From Alysiella filiformis (GTDB lineage: Bacteria > Pseudomonadota > Gammaproteobacteria > Burkholderiales > Neisseriaceae), in NCBI RefSeq assembly GCF_014054525.1, contig NZ_CP059564.1:382357-446356 (forward strand): 64,000 nt of DNA, given 5' to 3'. The notes under the pieces are model-generated. The model made no database searches. It was not told where the DNA came from and worked only from the letters and a program-made list of their open reading frames with translations. Both the position numbers and the translations under genes were made by a program. Positions 32,419-45,136 of the stretch are shown here, in pieces; the stretch's first letter is position 1; every line of letters starts with the position of its first letter.

Positions 32419-35400
32419 TTATTGGGATTGGGCTTGTTCTGCTTCATCTAATGCTTTGATTTTTTGGCGTTCTTTTTCAGAAAAGCCGTCAAATCGTTTC
32501 ACATATTTGATTTCTGCGCCCGATGATTCGGTGCCTGCGCGGGCAATGGCGCGGAATGAGCGGCTTAATTGATACACCAGCTTAACCGATTGGCTGGCAT
32601 TGCCCAAACCTGCTTCATAGCCCAAATACAAATCGCGCGACAGTTGTTTGCCAAAGGTAATCATTTGTTGGGCGGGGTTCATTTCGCCTGTGCTGGCGTT
32701 GCGGGTTTGTCCGCTTGTTAAGCCAAAATCATCTACCAATCCCATTTTATCATTTAAACCGCCTACAAGCCATGCACTTGCTGCGGTGGCAATGGCGGCT
32801 TCATCGGCACTGCTGCCACTGCTGGCGCGATTTAAAATCAGCCATGAAAGTTTGTCTTTTTCGCTCATGGGTTCGTTTGCCACCAAGCTGATGCGTGGCA
32901 CGTCCAAATTGCCCAATACTTCTACGCCTGCGCCCACTGGCGAATTGCGGCGTTCGGCGCGAATGTTGAGATTGGGTTTATTAAGTGGCCCGATGAAGGA
33001 GATGATGCCTTTTTTTATCAACAAATCTTGTCCATAGGCTTGGTAGCGTCCGCGTACCACATGAACGCTGCCTACGGCTTGCATTTCTTGCTGCGGCTTG
33101 GCGGTGAGCGTGAGTTTGCCGCCCAAATTGACGTTTAAGCCTTCGCCGCTAAAATAAAATTGGTTGTTTAAATCAAACACCAAATTGATGTTGAGCGGAA
33201 CGGTGTTACTGGGGGCTGCTTGGGTTTCGCCCAATACCACCACGTCATCGTCTAGTGTGGGTGCGCTGCTTTCTTGAAAGCCAAATCGCCCTTCATCGGT
33301 TTTCAGGCTGCCTGAAAGGGCAATGCCCGATTGGGTGTATTGCAAATCGGTGCTGCCTGAAACGGTAAGGCGGCGATTGGGTTGGTCCAGCAATTGGTAT
33401 TGATGAAACACCACTTTTGCGTCCACATCGGGCGCATTGTTTTGATAGCTGGCGGTGCCTGTGAGTGTGATGTTGCCTTTGCCGCGTTTGAATTGGAGTG
33501 CGTCCACAATCCATTTTTGTCCTTCAAAATGCGATTTCAGGCTGCCATCTGCCAGCACAATGCCCACATCGCGGTTGCGGTAGTTTAAGCCTTCGCCATT
33601 GAGTGTGCCGTTGATTTGGGGGTCGGCAAGTTTGCCGTTGATGTCCACATTGCCCGTGAGTTTGCCGCGCACGGTTTGACCCACAGGCAACAGGCTGCGG
33701 AGCGTGTCCAAATCTGCCGAATGAAACACGAATTTGCCGTGTATGGGGGCTTGGCTCAAAGGTGCATTGCCAAAGGCTTGCAAAATGTCAAGGCTGCCTG
33801 AAATTTGCCCATAGCGCGTGTCGCCACTCAATTTATTGTTGATGCCATTGGCGTTAAATTGGGTGTTGAGCCGCCAATTTTGCAGATTCAGGTTTTGTTT
33901 ACGCGCGGTGGGCAACACCACATCGCCCCCCTGCTGACGCAAATTCAAATAACCGCGCGGACTTTGACTGTATGCCAAATCCCAATCGCCCGCCAACACC
34001 AAATTATGCTCAATGGGCGGTTTGTACCAATTATGCAGTTCGCTGAAATGAATGTTGTCGGCGCGACCTTTGGTGGTTAAGCCAGCCTGTTTGTCCCACA
34101 CAAAATTGTCCAACACCAAGCTGCCGCCCAAGGCTTGCCAACGCGCCGCATTCATGGCAACGCGCTGTTGGCTCGCTTCCAGCCGCATGGGATTGTGCAA
34201 ATGCAAATTCAAGCCGCCCGACAAATCCAATTTGTCCACCACACCAGCCCATTGTTGGCTTTCGCTCAAACCGCCACGCGCTGCCACATTGATGTTGAGC
34301 GGCTTATTGTCCACTTTCAGGCTGCCTGAACCGCTTAATTGGTGTTGGCGCAAAGTGCCATTGAGGGCAATTTGCGTGCGGTCTATGGCGGTATTGCCCG
34401 CGACAATGCCGTTGCCATTGAGCGCAATCTCCAAAGGACGCAAGGGGTCGGGCGAGCCGTGCAGTTTAAAATCAAGGTGTTGCACCTTCACGGCATTCGG
34501 AATGTGTAATTGGCGAATTTGTCCGTCCAGCTTGGCTTCCACTTGCGTGAAACCATCGGCGGTGGACGTGATGTGTCCCTTGGCTTGCAACAAGCCGCTC
34601 ATGCCAAAGCCAAATTGTGCCACATTGGGCGCGTTCAAATCCACCGCCAAAGTATCGCCTTTTTTGCCAAACGCACCTTGGGTTTTCAACACATTGCTGC
34701 CCAGCACCACCGACACATCGGCTTGACTCAAATGGTTGTTTTCATAAGACACTTTGCCGCCGCCCGACAAATTCGTTCCCGATAATTGCGATGGCGCAAA
34801 CGCCATGGTGCTGCGAAACGCCAATTTTGCCAGCTCGCCCGACACATCAGCCGTGCCATTGATGCTGCCTTCGGGCAAACTGGGGTGCAATTTGCGCGGA
34901 TTGAATTGCTCGCTGGCGATTTTGGCTTGCAATTTTTGGTCGCGGAACAATTCAAGGCTGCCTGAAAGATTCAATTTGCCGCCATGGTGTGGTTGAATCA
35001 TTGCCTGTTCTATCCGCACGGTTTGTTGCCCATTTTTCGCATCGGTGTGTAATTGAACCTTGCCCGTTGCCTTGGCTTGTTCGCTTGCCAAATCAAATTG
35101 GGCAACAGGCTGGCTGAACGTGCCAGTGGCGTGAATGTTGCCATTGAGCGTTGCCGCAAATGGGTTGTTGAGCAAATCGGCAGCCACCACATTTTTCAGG
35201 CTGGCTTGCACATTCAAAGTTTGCTTTTGGGCATAAATGCCGCCGTGTAGCGACACTTCGCCCTTTTTCATCAAAGCCAAATGCACATGGTCAATTTCCA
35301 CCGCACCGCTTTGGTTGATGGCAAATTTGCCCTGCAACTGGCGCACGGGAATGCCATTTTGGTCGGCAGGCAAAGCGTGTTTGTTGTGCAAAACCACATC

Positions 35401-36291
35401 GCCATTCAAGCCCATATTGTCCGCATTCAAATTGGGCAACACATTGGCAGAAAACGACAAATTCGCCTTGGGCAAATTCGGCAAAAACGCGCGTGGATTA
35501 ACCCCTTCGCCATTTAAACGAATGTGCCCAATTTTTTCGCCCAAAGTGGGGGCAAAAGGTTGAACTTGCGTATCGGCATGAATGTGTATGCCCAAACCTG
35601 TGAGTTTGCTTGCCAACGCCACATCGTTCAGGCTGCCTGAAAGCCGCAAATCGCCGTTTACCGCAATGCCGTCCAACACACCAGCCAGCGTCATGTCGCC
35701 ACGCAAAGCATAAGGCGATGCGCTTGCCAGCGATAATTGACCCGTGCTGTTTGACCACGGCGTTTGCAGCGCAGCAATGTTCACATCATGCTTTAAATGA
35801 TTGTATTGATAAGATAATTGTGCGCGAGAAAGCAAAATGGTTTTGTCATCGCCCTGCGTGATTTGCCCCACTTCCAGTTTGTCCACCGCCACCGTTAGGG
35901 GCAGCGTCAGGCTTTCAGGCAGCTTTGGCGGTTCAGATTGCGGTTGAGGCGGCACATTTTTGGGCGAAATGTGCACATCGCCCACCGCCAAACGACTGAT
36001 GTGCAAATGGCGATTTTTCAACTCATCGGCTTGCCAATCCCACACCAAAGCCGACAATTCAATATCGGCACTTTCGGTGCGAATGCGAATTTGGCTGCCT
36101 GAAAAACCACGCCACAAGCTGCCCGACAAACTTTGCGCCTCAACAGCCACAGGCAAAGCCGCCAACTGCGGCAAACGCAACAGCACAAAACGCAAACCAT
36201 TTTCGCTGCCCAGCAACCAAATCACACCGCCCACCGTTGCCAACACCAACAGCGTCAGCGTCAAGCTCAACAGCGATGCCACAAAACGCAA
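32419..36291 (-). CDS. tamB: Translocation and assembly module protein TamB
   Basis: 1290-aa AsmA-like envelope protein. An N-terminal membrane anchor (residues 5-27) is followed by a very long beta-rich region thought to form a periplasm-spanning groove, and the C-terminal DUF490/TamB domain (residues about 950-1280) with LTAKPQQEMQAVGSVHVVRGRYQAYGQDLLIKKG and the closing YELSRSF-type segment. TamB works with TamA in outer-membrane protein insertion and is implicated in phospholipid transport to the outer membrane. Several DUS copies lie in frame, translated as GSLK, GSLN or FQ-type residues, showing tolerance for DUS insertion in surface loops. tamA is upstream on the same strand, separated by the J-like gene. 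Confidence 0.93.
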   Translation of the reverse strand: MRFVASLLSLTLTLLVLATVGGVIWLLGSENGLRFVLLRLPQLAALPVAVEAQSLSGSLWRGFSGSQIRIRTESADIELSALVWDWQADELKNRHLHISRLAVGDVHISPKNVPPQPQSEPPKLPESLTLPLTVAVDKLEVGQITQGDDKTILLSRAQLSYQYNHLKHDVNIAALQTPWSNSTGQLSLASASPYALRGDMTLAGVLDGIAVNGDLRLSGSLNDVALASKLTGLGIHIHADTQVQPFAPTLGEKIGHIRLNGEGVNPRAFLPNLPKANLSFSANVLPNLNADNMGLNGDVVLHNKHALPADQNGIPVRQLQGKFAINQSGAVEIDHVHLALMKKGEVSLHGGIYAQKQTLNVQASLKNVVAADLLNNPFAATLNGNIHATGTFSQPVAQFDLASEQAKATGKVQLHTDAKNGQQTVRIEQAMIQPHHGGKLNLSGSLELFRDQKLQAKIASEQFNPRKLHPSLPEGSINGTADVSGELAKLAFRSTMAFAPSQLSGTNLSGGGKVSYENNHLSQADVSVVLGSNVLKTQGAFGKKGDTLAVDLNAPNVAQFGFGMSGLLQAKGHITSTADGFTQVEAKLDGQIRQLHIPNAVKVQHLDFKLHGSPDPLRPLEIALNGNGIVAGNTAIDRTQIALNGTLRQHQLSGSGSLKVDNKPLNINVAARGGLSESQQWAGVVDKLDLSGGLNLHLHNPMRLEASQQRVAMNAARWQALGGSLVLDNFVWDKQAGLTTKGRADNIHFSELHNWYKPPIEHNLVLAGDWDLAYSQSPRGYLNLRQQGGDVVLPTARKQNLNLQNWRLNTQFNANGINNKLSGDTRYGQISGSLDILQAFGNAPLSQAPIHGKFVFHSADLDTLRSLLPVGQTVRGKLTGNVDINGKLADPQINGTLNGEGLNYRNRDVGIVLADGSLKSHFEGQKWIVDALQFKRGKGNITLTGTASYQNNAPDVDAKVVFHQYQLLDQPNRRLTVSGSTDLQYTQSGIALSGSLKTDEGRFGFQESSAPTLDDDVVVLGETQAAPSNTVPLNINLVFDLNNQFYFSGEGLNVNLGGKLTLTAKPQQEMQAVGSVHVVRGRYQAYGQDLLIKKGIISFIGPLNKPNLNIRAERRNSPVGAGVEVLGNLDVPRISLVANEPMSEKDKLSWLILNRASSGSSADEAAIATAASAWLVGGLNDKMGLVDDFGLTSGQTRNASTGEMNPAQQMITFGKQLSRDLYLGYEAGLGNASQSVKLVYQLSRSFRAIARAGTESSGAEIKYVKRFDGFSEKERQKIKALDEAEQAQSQ

Positions 36292-36408
36292 AGGCGTGCG
36301 TTTCCGTTTTTTGGGTGCGGGGGGGTATTCACAATCGTATCAGTCATCACGCAAAACACATTTTCAGGCTGCCTGAAAGCCAGTCCAGCCAATCACATCA
36401 TTTAAAAA

Positions 36409-36575
36409 GATAAAAGTCATTAATCAATTTAAGCAACTTCACTCCCTCTCCCTGTGGGAGAAGGCTGGGGAGAGGGTATGCCTGTTTAAAAAAACCGACT
36501 CCCCAATGCGCTCCCACAGCGAGAGAAGGCTGGTTTATTGGCACATTGACAGTTATTTATCCCAAGTTCAATTAT
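36409..36575. mobile_element. MITE-B-like copy, degenerate
   Basis: Contains the CTCCCTCTCCCTGTGGGAGA and GGCTGGGGAGAGGG core and ends in TTTATCCCAAGTTCA, like MITE-B at 51.4 kb but more diverged. It fills most of the 280-bp gap between tamB and the J-like gene and overlaps the 3' end of the latter. Confidence 0.5.
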
Positions 36576-37258
36576 GCCAAACCCAACAACACCGCAAACA
36601 GCAACATAAAAAATGCCGCCAACAAATACACAAACCACCCCACCACCGCACCAATCAAAGCCGTGCGCCACGATTGCGGCACAAAATCGGCAAAATGCGC
36701 GTTCACAAAGCGGTATTGCGCCCGACCGCCACCATGCCACCACCACCACACCGCCAGCACCGAACCCAAAAACAGCACCCACACCCAACTGGTTAAAATT
36801 GCCAGTATCGCCAAAACAAAATGAGCATAAACAAAACGTTTTGCCCATAATTGCTGGGGTGTAGCCCAATCATCGCGCCCCAATTCGCGCCAGTTGATTG
36901 CCGTCAGCACCGCCCCCAACACAGGCGAAATTACCACCGCCGCCACCGCCACCTTGTTGGGCGACCACAATTTGGGCGTGTAGGTGTCAAAAAAATCGTA
37001 TTCGCATTCGCTTTCGGTGTCGTATTCTTCGGCAATTTCTTCTATTTCATATTCATCATTTTGAAAAAATTCGGGAAATTCAGCGCGTAAACGGGCGTTG
37101 TAGCGTTTGCGGGTTGCGCCCACCAGCAGCCATTCGTCCACAGCGCGAACGATTTTGGGATTGGCGTGGGGCAACTGTTGGTATTTTCGCAATGCCACAT
37201 TGATTTCAACCGTGGTCGCGTCAATCGGCAATTCGAGAATTTGATAAAGATTAACCAT
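36572..37258 (-). CDS. J-domain-like membrane protein, paralogue of 28367-29068
   Basis: 228-aa protein. MVNLYQILELPIDATTVEINVALRKY and LLVGATRKRYNARLRAEFP form the J-domain-like N-terminus, again without HPD (QQLPHANPK in its place). A highly acidic linker (residues 73-95) precedes about four membrane helices. It sits between tamA and tamB, which are adjacent in most genomes, so an envelope-related role is possible but unproven. The pair of paralogues in one window suggests duplication within this lineage. ATG 37258 is chosen because MVNLYQ matches the paralogue. Confidence 0.65.
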   Translation of the reverse strand: MVNLYQILELPIDATTVEINVALRKYQQLPHANPKIVRAVDEWLLVGATRKRYNARLRAEFPEFFQNDEYEIEEIAEEYDTESECEYDFFDTYTPKLWSPNKVAVAAVVISPVLGAVLTAINWRELGRDDWATPQQLWAKRFVYAHFVLAILAILTSWVWVLFLGSVLAVWWWWHGGGRAQYRFVNAHFADFVPQSWRTALIGAVVGWFVYLLAAFFMLLFAVLLGLA

Positions 37259-37335
37259 ACAAAACGAAACACAAACGCATTTTTGCAAAAAACCAAATTA
37301 TAGCGTTAAGCCACGTTTTGTTTGTGGGAATTTTT

Positions 37336-37460
37336 CAGGCAGCCTGACGGGATATGCGACAAAATGACATTTTTGCCTTCGGCGACTTACTTTTTAAAAA
37401 AGTAAGCCAAATAAATCAATGCCCAACGGTTTATCCCTAAAAAACATTTTCAGGCAGCCT
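37336..37460. repeat. DUS-bounded palindromic repeat, inverted copy
   Basis: DUS, then GCCTTCGGCGACTTACTTTTT, AAAAAGTAAGCCAAAT, AACGGTTT and a closing DUS: the reverse of the copy at 7726-7852. Confidence 0.6.
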
Positions 37461-37462
37461 GA

Positions 37463-37783
37463 GACCTTTGCAAAACTCAATTCGTAGGGGCAGATTTCAT
37501 ATCTGCCCTTTTTAATTTATTGATAACGCGATTTTGGGATAAAAGTGATTGATAAATTTAAGTCACTTTGCTCCCTCTCCCTGTGGGAGAGGGCTGGGGA
37601 GAGGGTATGCTGCTCAACAAGCCCTCTCTCCAACTCTCTCCCATAGGGAGAGAGGGCAGGTTTGTTGGCAAATTGACAGTGACTTATTCCGAGTTCACAT
37701 TATTGATAAAAATAAAAATTTCTGCAAGTCTAAACAGGACAGATGTGAAATTTGCCCCTATGAACTGAGTTTTGCAAAGGTTT
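37463..37783. mobile_element. MITE-A with nested MITE-B
   Basis: Outer ends ACCTTTGCAAAACTCAATTC and GTTTTGCAAAGGTTT; inner element runs from CGCGATTTTGGGATAA to TTATTCCGAGTTCACA and is flanked on both sides by TTATTGATAA. A second, partial MITE-A arm follows at about 37790-37858, and a GTAGGGTGCAACTT fragment at 37877. Together they fill the 695-bp gap before tamA. Confidence 0.75.
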
Positions 37784-37953
37784 CAGACTGAGACCTTTGC
37801 AAACCCACTTTTAAACTGACGCAGTGGCGGATTTCACATCCGCCCATTTTTCAATTTAGGGTTCATTCATTTAAATGTAGGGTGCAACTTTTTGCACCAT
37901 TTTCCTGATAAAACATGGATTTGGCTTACTTTTGCAAGCCAATCAAAGCTGTT

Positions 37954-39933
37954 TCAAAACCGCGTTCCCAAGCTGATGTGCCAACGCACCCGTTTGTCTT
38001 GATGCCCATACGCCAAATCAAACGAAAACGGCGCAACAGGACTGAACCAACGCACGCCCAAGCCCGAGCCATGTTTCCATTTCACACTCTGAAACGTGCG
38101 CGACACACCGCCCACATCGTGAAACACCGCCAAAGCAAAATCATCTTTAATGGGATATTGGTATTCGCCACTTGCCACCGCCATGGCGCGGTCGGGCAAC
38201 ACCGCGTTGGAATCGGGGGCGCGTAAACCAATGCTGTCCAATTCATAGCCGCGCACGGTTGCCGCACCGCCTGTGCGGAACATCAAGCTGGTTGGCACTT
38301 TGCCTGCCGCTTCTTGTTGGTTGGTGTAAACATAGCCAATGTTGCCACGCGCCACCCATGTGCCCCATTTTTTGTTTTCAGGGGTAAAATAATACCCTGC
38401 CCCACCATAAGCACGCGCCATCATTGCCGATGACAACACCTTGCCCAGCGTGCTGCCCACTTTCGCATCAAGATAATAGCCATTGGCAGGACGCATTTGT
38501 GTTTCCATATTGTGCATTTTCCACGCGGCGGTGAGCATGGTGGCGTGGCTTTTACCCAAATGGACTTTGCTGTCGGGAATGCGACTGTCTTCCATCACAA
38601 ATTCTGTGCCAAAACGCCATTCGTGATTGGGGCGTTCATGCACCTGCCAAACGCCTGTGCTGATGGAACGCTTTTCCAATTTTTGCGTGGTGCTGCGGTT
38701 GTAGGTCAAATTGGAGGTTAAATAACGCCCTTTTTGGTTGCGTGGCTGGCTGATGCCTGCGCCCAAGGTGGTTTGGTATTTGTCCATATCCCACACCACC
38801 GAACCCACATAGCCGCGATTGAACAAATTGTAGTGGTCATAACCCACATTGCCGCCCACGCCATATTCCGAATCAAAGCGCAAACCTGCTTCCAATTTCT
38901 GCCTTTGCAATTCCGACACCGACACTTTCACAGGCACCCTGTCGCCCTCAATGCGGTCAAAATCGGCTTGCACAGACGCGCCTGAATAGTGGCTGTTGTT
39001 TTCTAAAGCCTGTTGATAATCCAGCAATTTGTCCAAATCGTAAGCATCGCCAGCACGGAAATTGGCGGCACCGCGTATGATGCTTTCGGGATAGCGGCGG
39101 CTGCCTGTAATGTGAAAATCGCCAAAATAAATGGGGCGATTGCTGTCCACCACCACGTTTAAATCGGCTTGTTGGGTATTGGGGTTGATGGTGGCTTGGG
39201 TTTGGGCGAATTTTGCCAATGGGTATTTTTTGCGCGTTACCGCCGACAACACGGCGGCTTTGCTGCTTGCCCAATCTTCTTGACGAAAATGTGCGCCCAC
39301 AGGCTGTTTCCAGTTGGAAAATGCGGTTTTGTAGTATTTGCCCAAATCCGTATCCTGCATGATGTCACCCACGATTGCCACGTTCACGTTGTCAATTTGG
39401 GTGCGTTTGCCCAAATCCACTTCCAAAATAAAGCCTTGATTTTTCGGCTTGATTTGAATATTGGCATTGAAATAGCCTTCGGTACGCAACAATTTTTTCG
39501 CATCACTTGGCGCATCTTCGGCAAGATAGCCGATTTGTTCTGCGTCCAATTTTTCTTTGCGCTGATAACTCAACAGGGGCAAATGTTCGTTGAGCAATTT
39601 TTTCATGTCTTCGTTGTCCACGCGAATTTCAACGGGGTGCGTGGGTTCAAACACGGTGGGTTCTTCGTTTTCAGGCTGCGTGTCGTCATCGGGCTGTTTT
39701 TTTTGCCAAAATTTCCAGTTGAATTTGTTTTTTTTGCTGGGTTTGGCATTTTCATTGGGTGCAGCCACTTCGCTGGCTGCCTGAATGTGGGTCGCAATTT
39801 GCTCTGCCGTTTCCAAAGCCGCTTCGGCAGCCACCGTTTTCACAAGCTGTTTGGTGGGACGAACGCTCTCGGCACGCGCAAAGGGAAACGCCAACATCAG
39901 GGCAAGGGCAAGCAAATTCAGGCGAAATTTCAT
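37954..39933 (-). CDS. tamA: Outer-membrane assembly protein TamA (BamA/Omp85 family)
   Basis: 659-aa Omp85-family protein with signal peptide MKFRLNLLALALMLAFPFARA, an unusual Lys/Pro/Glu-rich linker (residues 55-95), POTRA domains (about residues 95-310) and a C-terminal 16-strand barrel. Barrel marks include GVRWFSPVAPFSFDLAYG and the final HISLGTRF. TamA with TamB forms an inner-to-outer membrane bridge for assembling certain outer-membrane proteins. A DUS-like sequence in the linker encodes IQAASE. A promoter upstream of 39933 is not obvious. Confidence 0.92.
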   Translation of the reverse strand: MKFRLNLLALALMLAFPFARAESVRPTKQLVKTVAAEAALETAEQIATHIQAASEVAAPNENAKPSKKNKFNWKFWQKKQPDDDTQPENEEPTVFEPTHPVEIRVDNEDMKKLLNEHLPLLSYQRKEKLDAEQIGYLAEDAPSDAKKLLRTEGYFNANIQIKPKNQGFILEVDLGKRTQIDNVNVAIVGDIMQDTDLGKYYKTAFSNWKQPVGAHFRQEDWASSKAAVLSAVTRKKYPLAKFAQTQATINPNTQQADLNVVVDSNRPIYFGDFHITGSRRYPESIIRGAANFRAGDAYDLDKLLDYQQALENNSHYSGASVQADFDRIEGDRVPVKVSVSELQRQKLEAGLRFDSEYGVGGNVGYDHYNLFNRGYVGSVVWDMDKYQTTLGAGISQPRNQKGRYLTSNLTYNRSTTQKLEKRSISTGVWQVHERPNHEWRFGTEFVMEDSRIPDSKVHLGKSHATMLTAAWKMHNMETQMRPANGYYLDAKVGSTLGKVLSSAMMARAYGGAGYYFTPENKKWGTWVARGNIGYVYTNQQEAAGKVPTSLMFRTGGAATVRGYELDSIGLRAPDSNAVLPDRAMAVASGEYQYPIKDDFALAVFHDVGGVSRTFQSVKWKHGSGLGVRWFSPVAPFSFDLAYGHQDKRVRWHISLGTRF

Positions 39934-40015
39934 GGCAACAACACAAAATCAAAGATAAAAAACAGGGAATATTTTATCATTAAAAGCATTCAGGCTGCCT
40001 GCCGCACGACAAAAA

Positions 40016-41161
40016 TCAACGTTTCGCGCCAAATGCGCCATACCAACCCGTGCGGTGGTCATAAAACACGCCGCCCAACTCATCGCCACGTTTACCAAAA
40101 AACGCGCCCTGAATTTCCACCGCCGAATGTGCAGGGCTGTGAAACGAAGTACCGCGCACATTCAAATCCAAATCCATGATTTTCTGTTTGCCTGCAAACA
40201 ATGTGCCCACCAATTTTTTCTGACCCAAATAACTTTGAAATTGTACTGATAAATCATCGGTTTGCACCGCTTGTTGATTGACCAACACCGCTTTGCCTTT
40301 GTAGCTGCCTGAACCCGATTGCGGCATATTTTCATAATCCGTGTTTTTGCCAAAATAATACACCTTCTGTCGTCCATTCCCCGTTTTGATGACGCCAAAA
40401 CGCGTATTGGCATAGCCATTTATCCGCACCAAATCCTGTTCATGCAAAAAAGTCAGCCAAGAATCATTCGCAGACTTATTCACAGGAATTTGCTTGCTGC
40501 CAACCCACAGCCAATTAACAGCCTCACTGGGTTTCGCAGTGGTAATGTTCGCACTGACCGCCAACAAACGGTGCTGTTGCGCGGCTGGCGATAAGTCAAA
40601 CGAATACTGGCTTTTCGTTTTATCATCACCAAAAATTTGTACCCAATGGTAGCCATATTTGCTCCCCGCCACATACACCAAACCCACGCCAATTTGGGTG
40701 TAAATTGGATTGATGATATTGGCATAATGACTGGGGCTGTTGCGCCATTGTTGTAATACCGTTTTTTGTGCGCTTTCATCGCCACCTGCCAAATTTTCGC
40801 CCGCATTGCCCACAATACCCTGATTCCATGTGATATTTCCATCAGGACGGTAGTGGTTTAAATCAAATCGCCCCACCACTTCCTCCGCACGGCGTTGTGC
40901 ATGAGCCGCCAAATTGGCATTGTATTTGAGTGCAGGCAGCCCTTTTTCAGCGCGTAATTGATTGGTATATTGAATGATTTGTCTGATTTTCGCATGGTAT
41001 TGCGAAGGTGGCGGTTGAACCCCAAAACCATCAGCAGGCAGCCACAAAACAGAAGAAGTGGAAGATAAAGCAGGTTTCGCTTGGGCATTTTGCGGCTGTA
41101 AACCACCGCAAGCAGCCACAAAACCAAGCATCATTAGCCAAATAATGTGTTTAAATTGCAT
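40016..41161 (-). CDS. CAP-domain lipoprotein with TbpB-like C-terminal barrel
   Basis: 381-aa lipoprotein: signal MQFKHIIWLMMLGFVAAC with Cys18 as lipid site. Residues about 55-190 form a CAP/SCP domain (IIQYTNQLRAEKGLPALKYN, HYRPDGNITWNQ, NAGENLAGG, WRNSPSHYANIINP, GYHWVQIFG), with the His and Glu residues of the CAP cavity visible. The C-terminal part (from about 230) resembles the small beta-barrel of TbpB-type surface lipoproteins (VEIQGAFFGKRGDELGGVFYDH). Such proteins are often surface-exposed in Neisseriaceae through Slam-type export. AGGAAAA precedes ATG 41161. The gene lies just downstream of rRNA operon 1 on the same strand. Confidence 0.8.
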   Translation of the reverse strand: MQFKHIIWLMMLGFVAACGGLQPQNAQAKPALSSTSSVLWLPADGFGVQPPPSQYHAKIRQIIQYTNQLRAEKGLPALKYNANLAAHAQRRAEEVVGRFDLNHYRPDGNITWNQGIVGNAGENLAGGDESAQKTVLQQWRNSPSHYANIINPIYTQIGVGLVYVAGSKYGYHWVQIFGDDKTKSQYSFDLSPAAQQHRLLAVSANITTAKPSEAVNWLWVGSKQIPVNKSANDSWLTFLHEQDLVRINGYANTRFGVIKTGNGRQKVYYFGKNTDYENMPQSGSGSYKGKAVLVNQQAVQTDDLSVQFQSYLGQKKLVGTLFAGKQKIMDLDLNVRGTSFHSPAHSAVEIQGAFFGKRGDELGGVFYDHRTGWYGAFGAKR

Positions 41162-41289
41162 GATTTTTCCTTTCAGGCAGCACATTATAGAGATTTATTT
41201 TTAAAATCATGTGAGCTTGCGCTAAAAAGGTCAAAATCTTTTTAAAATCATGTGGTTTAAATTGATGGATAAATTGAATGGATAAACAA

Positions 41290-41333
41290 AAAAGCAAAAC
41301 CCCAGCACCTAATAAAATAAAAGGAGCTGGGGT
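41290..41333 (-). terminator. Terminator of rRNA operon 1
   Basis: ACCCCAGC (41299-41306) and GCTGGGGT (41326-41333) form the stem; on the minus strand it is followed by TTTTGCTTTTTT. The same hairpin follows operon 2. Confidence 0.88.
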
Positions 41334-41345
41334 AGAGAATAAGGA

Positions 41346-41458
41346 GTTTGGCGATGACCTACTTTCGCATACGGAGTATACTATCATCGGCGCAGGGATG
41401 TTTCACTGTCCTGTTCGGGAAGGGAAGGAGTGGGTCCAAACCGCTGTGGTCGCCAAAC
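41346..41458 (-). rRNA. 5S rRNA, operon 1
   Basis: The ends GTTTGGCGA and TCGCCAAAC pair. CCACTCC and GCGAAAGTAGGTCATCGCC are typical 5S elements. Identical to the copy at 59579. Ends are approximate by a few bases. Confidence 0.95.
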
Positions 41459-41582
41459 GTAAAGGGGGTAAATTGGGAAGCCAATAAAACAAAGGTTTTG
41501 TGTTTGTATTGATTTTGTATTTTTGGTGATGACTGAGTCATCAGTAAGCTTTGTCATTTGTAGTAGAACTGTTTAAAGTTAT

Positions 41583-41593
41583 TCAAATGATAG

Positions 41594-41600
<7 letters not shown>
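41583..41600 (-). promoter_or_regulatory. 23S processing stem, 3' arm
   Basis: TCAAATGATAGAGTCAAG pairs perfectly over 18 bp with 44473-44490. The two 23S ends are brought together for RNase III cleavage, as known for bacterial rRNA precursors. Confidence 0.8.
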
Positions 41601-44481
<2,881 letters not shown>

Positions 44482-44962
44482 ATCATTTGAAGAACCTTTG
44501 ACTTTGCAGAATACAGCGTTGACAACCATATTCTACTTAGATTCTCAAACAATAAAGCTTACTGCTTTGTTGTGATACCCATCTTGCCTTTTGTGTTTCA
44601 AGACGGGTATTGATACAATCATCACCCAAATACTGTTGTTCAATTCTTTTTAACCTGAGTTTTGTTTCAGGCTGCCTGAAATCAGTTTGCAAACTGATTT
44701 CAAACCAAATCAAACCAAAATTGTCTTTGTTTGTTGATTTCGGCTTTCCAATTTGTTAAAGAGCGATGCAATCAATTAACTGATAAAATCATCAGCAAAT
44801 TGCAAATTAAAACAAGCAAGCTAGCCATTCTACACAAACTCGCTTTAATTTGCAATTTAAAAAAGAAAAATAATCAAAAATAAAAAATTAAACTTTTTAA
44901 GCTTAACTCTTTTTAAAAGTTTTTTATTTTATTTTTATTCCACTTTCAGGCTGCCTGAATCT
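44482..44962 (-). promoter_or_regulatory. 23S-tRNA spacer with boxA and DUS
   Basis: The 480-bp transcribed spacer contains a boxA antitermination motif (GCTCTTTAACAA, 44753-44766), a DUS (44665-44681), the palindrome ATCAGTTTGCAAACTGAT and the RNase III processing arm at 44473-44490. No gene is present. Confidence 0.75.
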
Positions 44963-45038
44963 TGGTGGAGGCAAACGGGATCGAACCGATGACCCCCTGC
45001 TTGCAAAGCAGGTGCTCTACCAACTGAGCTATGCCCCC
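44963..45038 (-). tRNA. tRNA-Ala (anticodon TGC), operon 1
   Basis: 76 nt, GGGGGCATAGCTCAG start, anticodon loop TTTGCAA, encoded CCA. Standard spacer tRNA of rRNA operons. Confidence 0.98.
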
Positions 45039-45059
45039 AGTATTCCTTTGTTTTGCAAC

Positions 45060-45136
<77 letters not shown>

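Noticed and set aside
39169..40179. A 336-codon plus-strand frame opposite tamA
   Set aside because: Antisense to tamA and running into the next gene; no ribosome binding site or family likeness.
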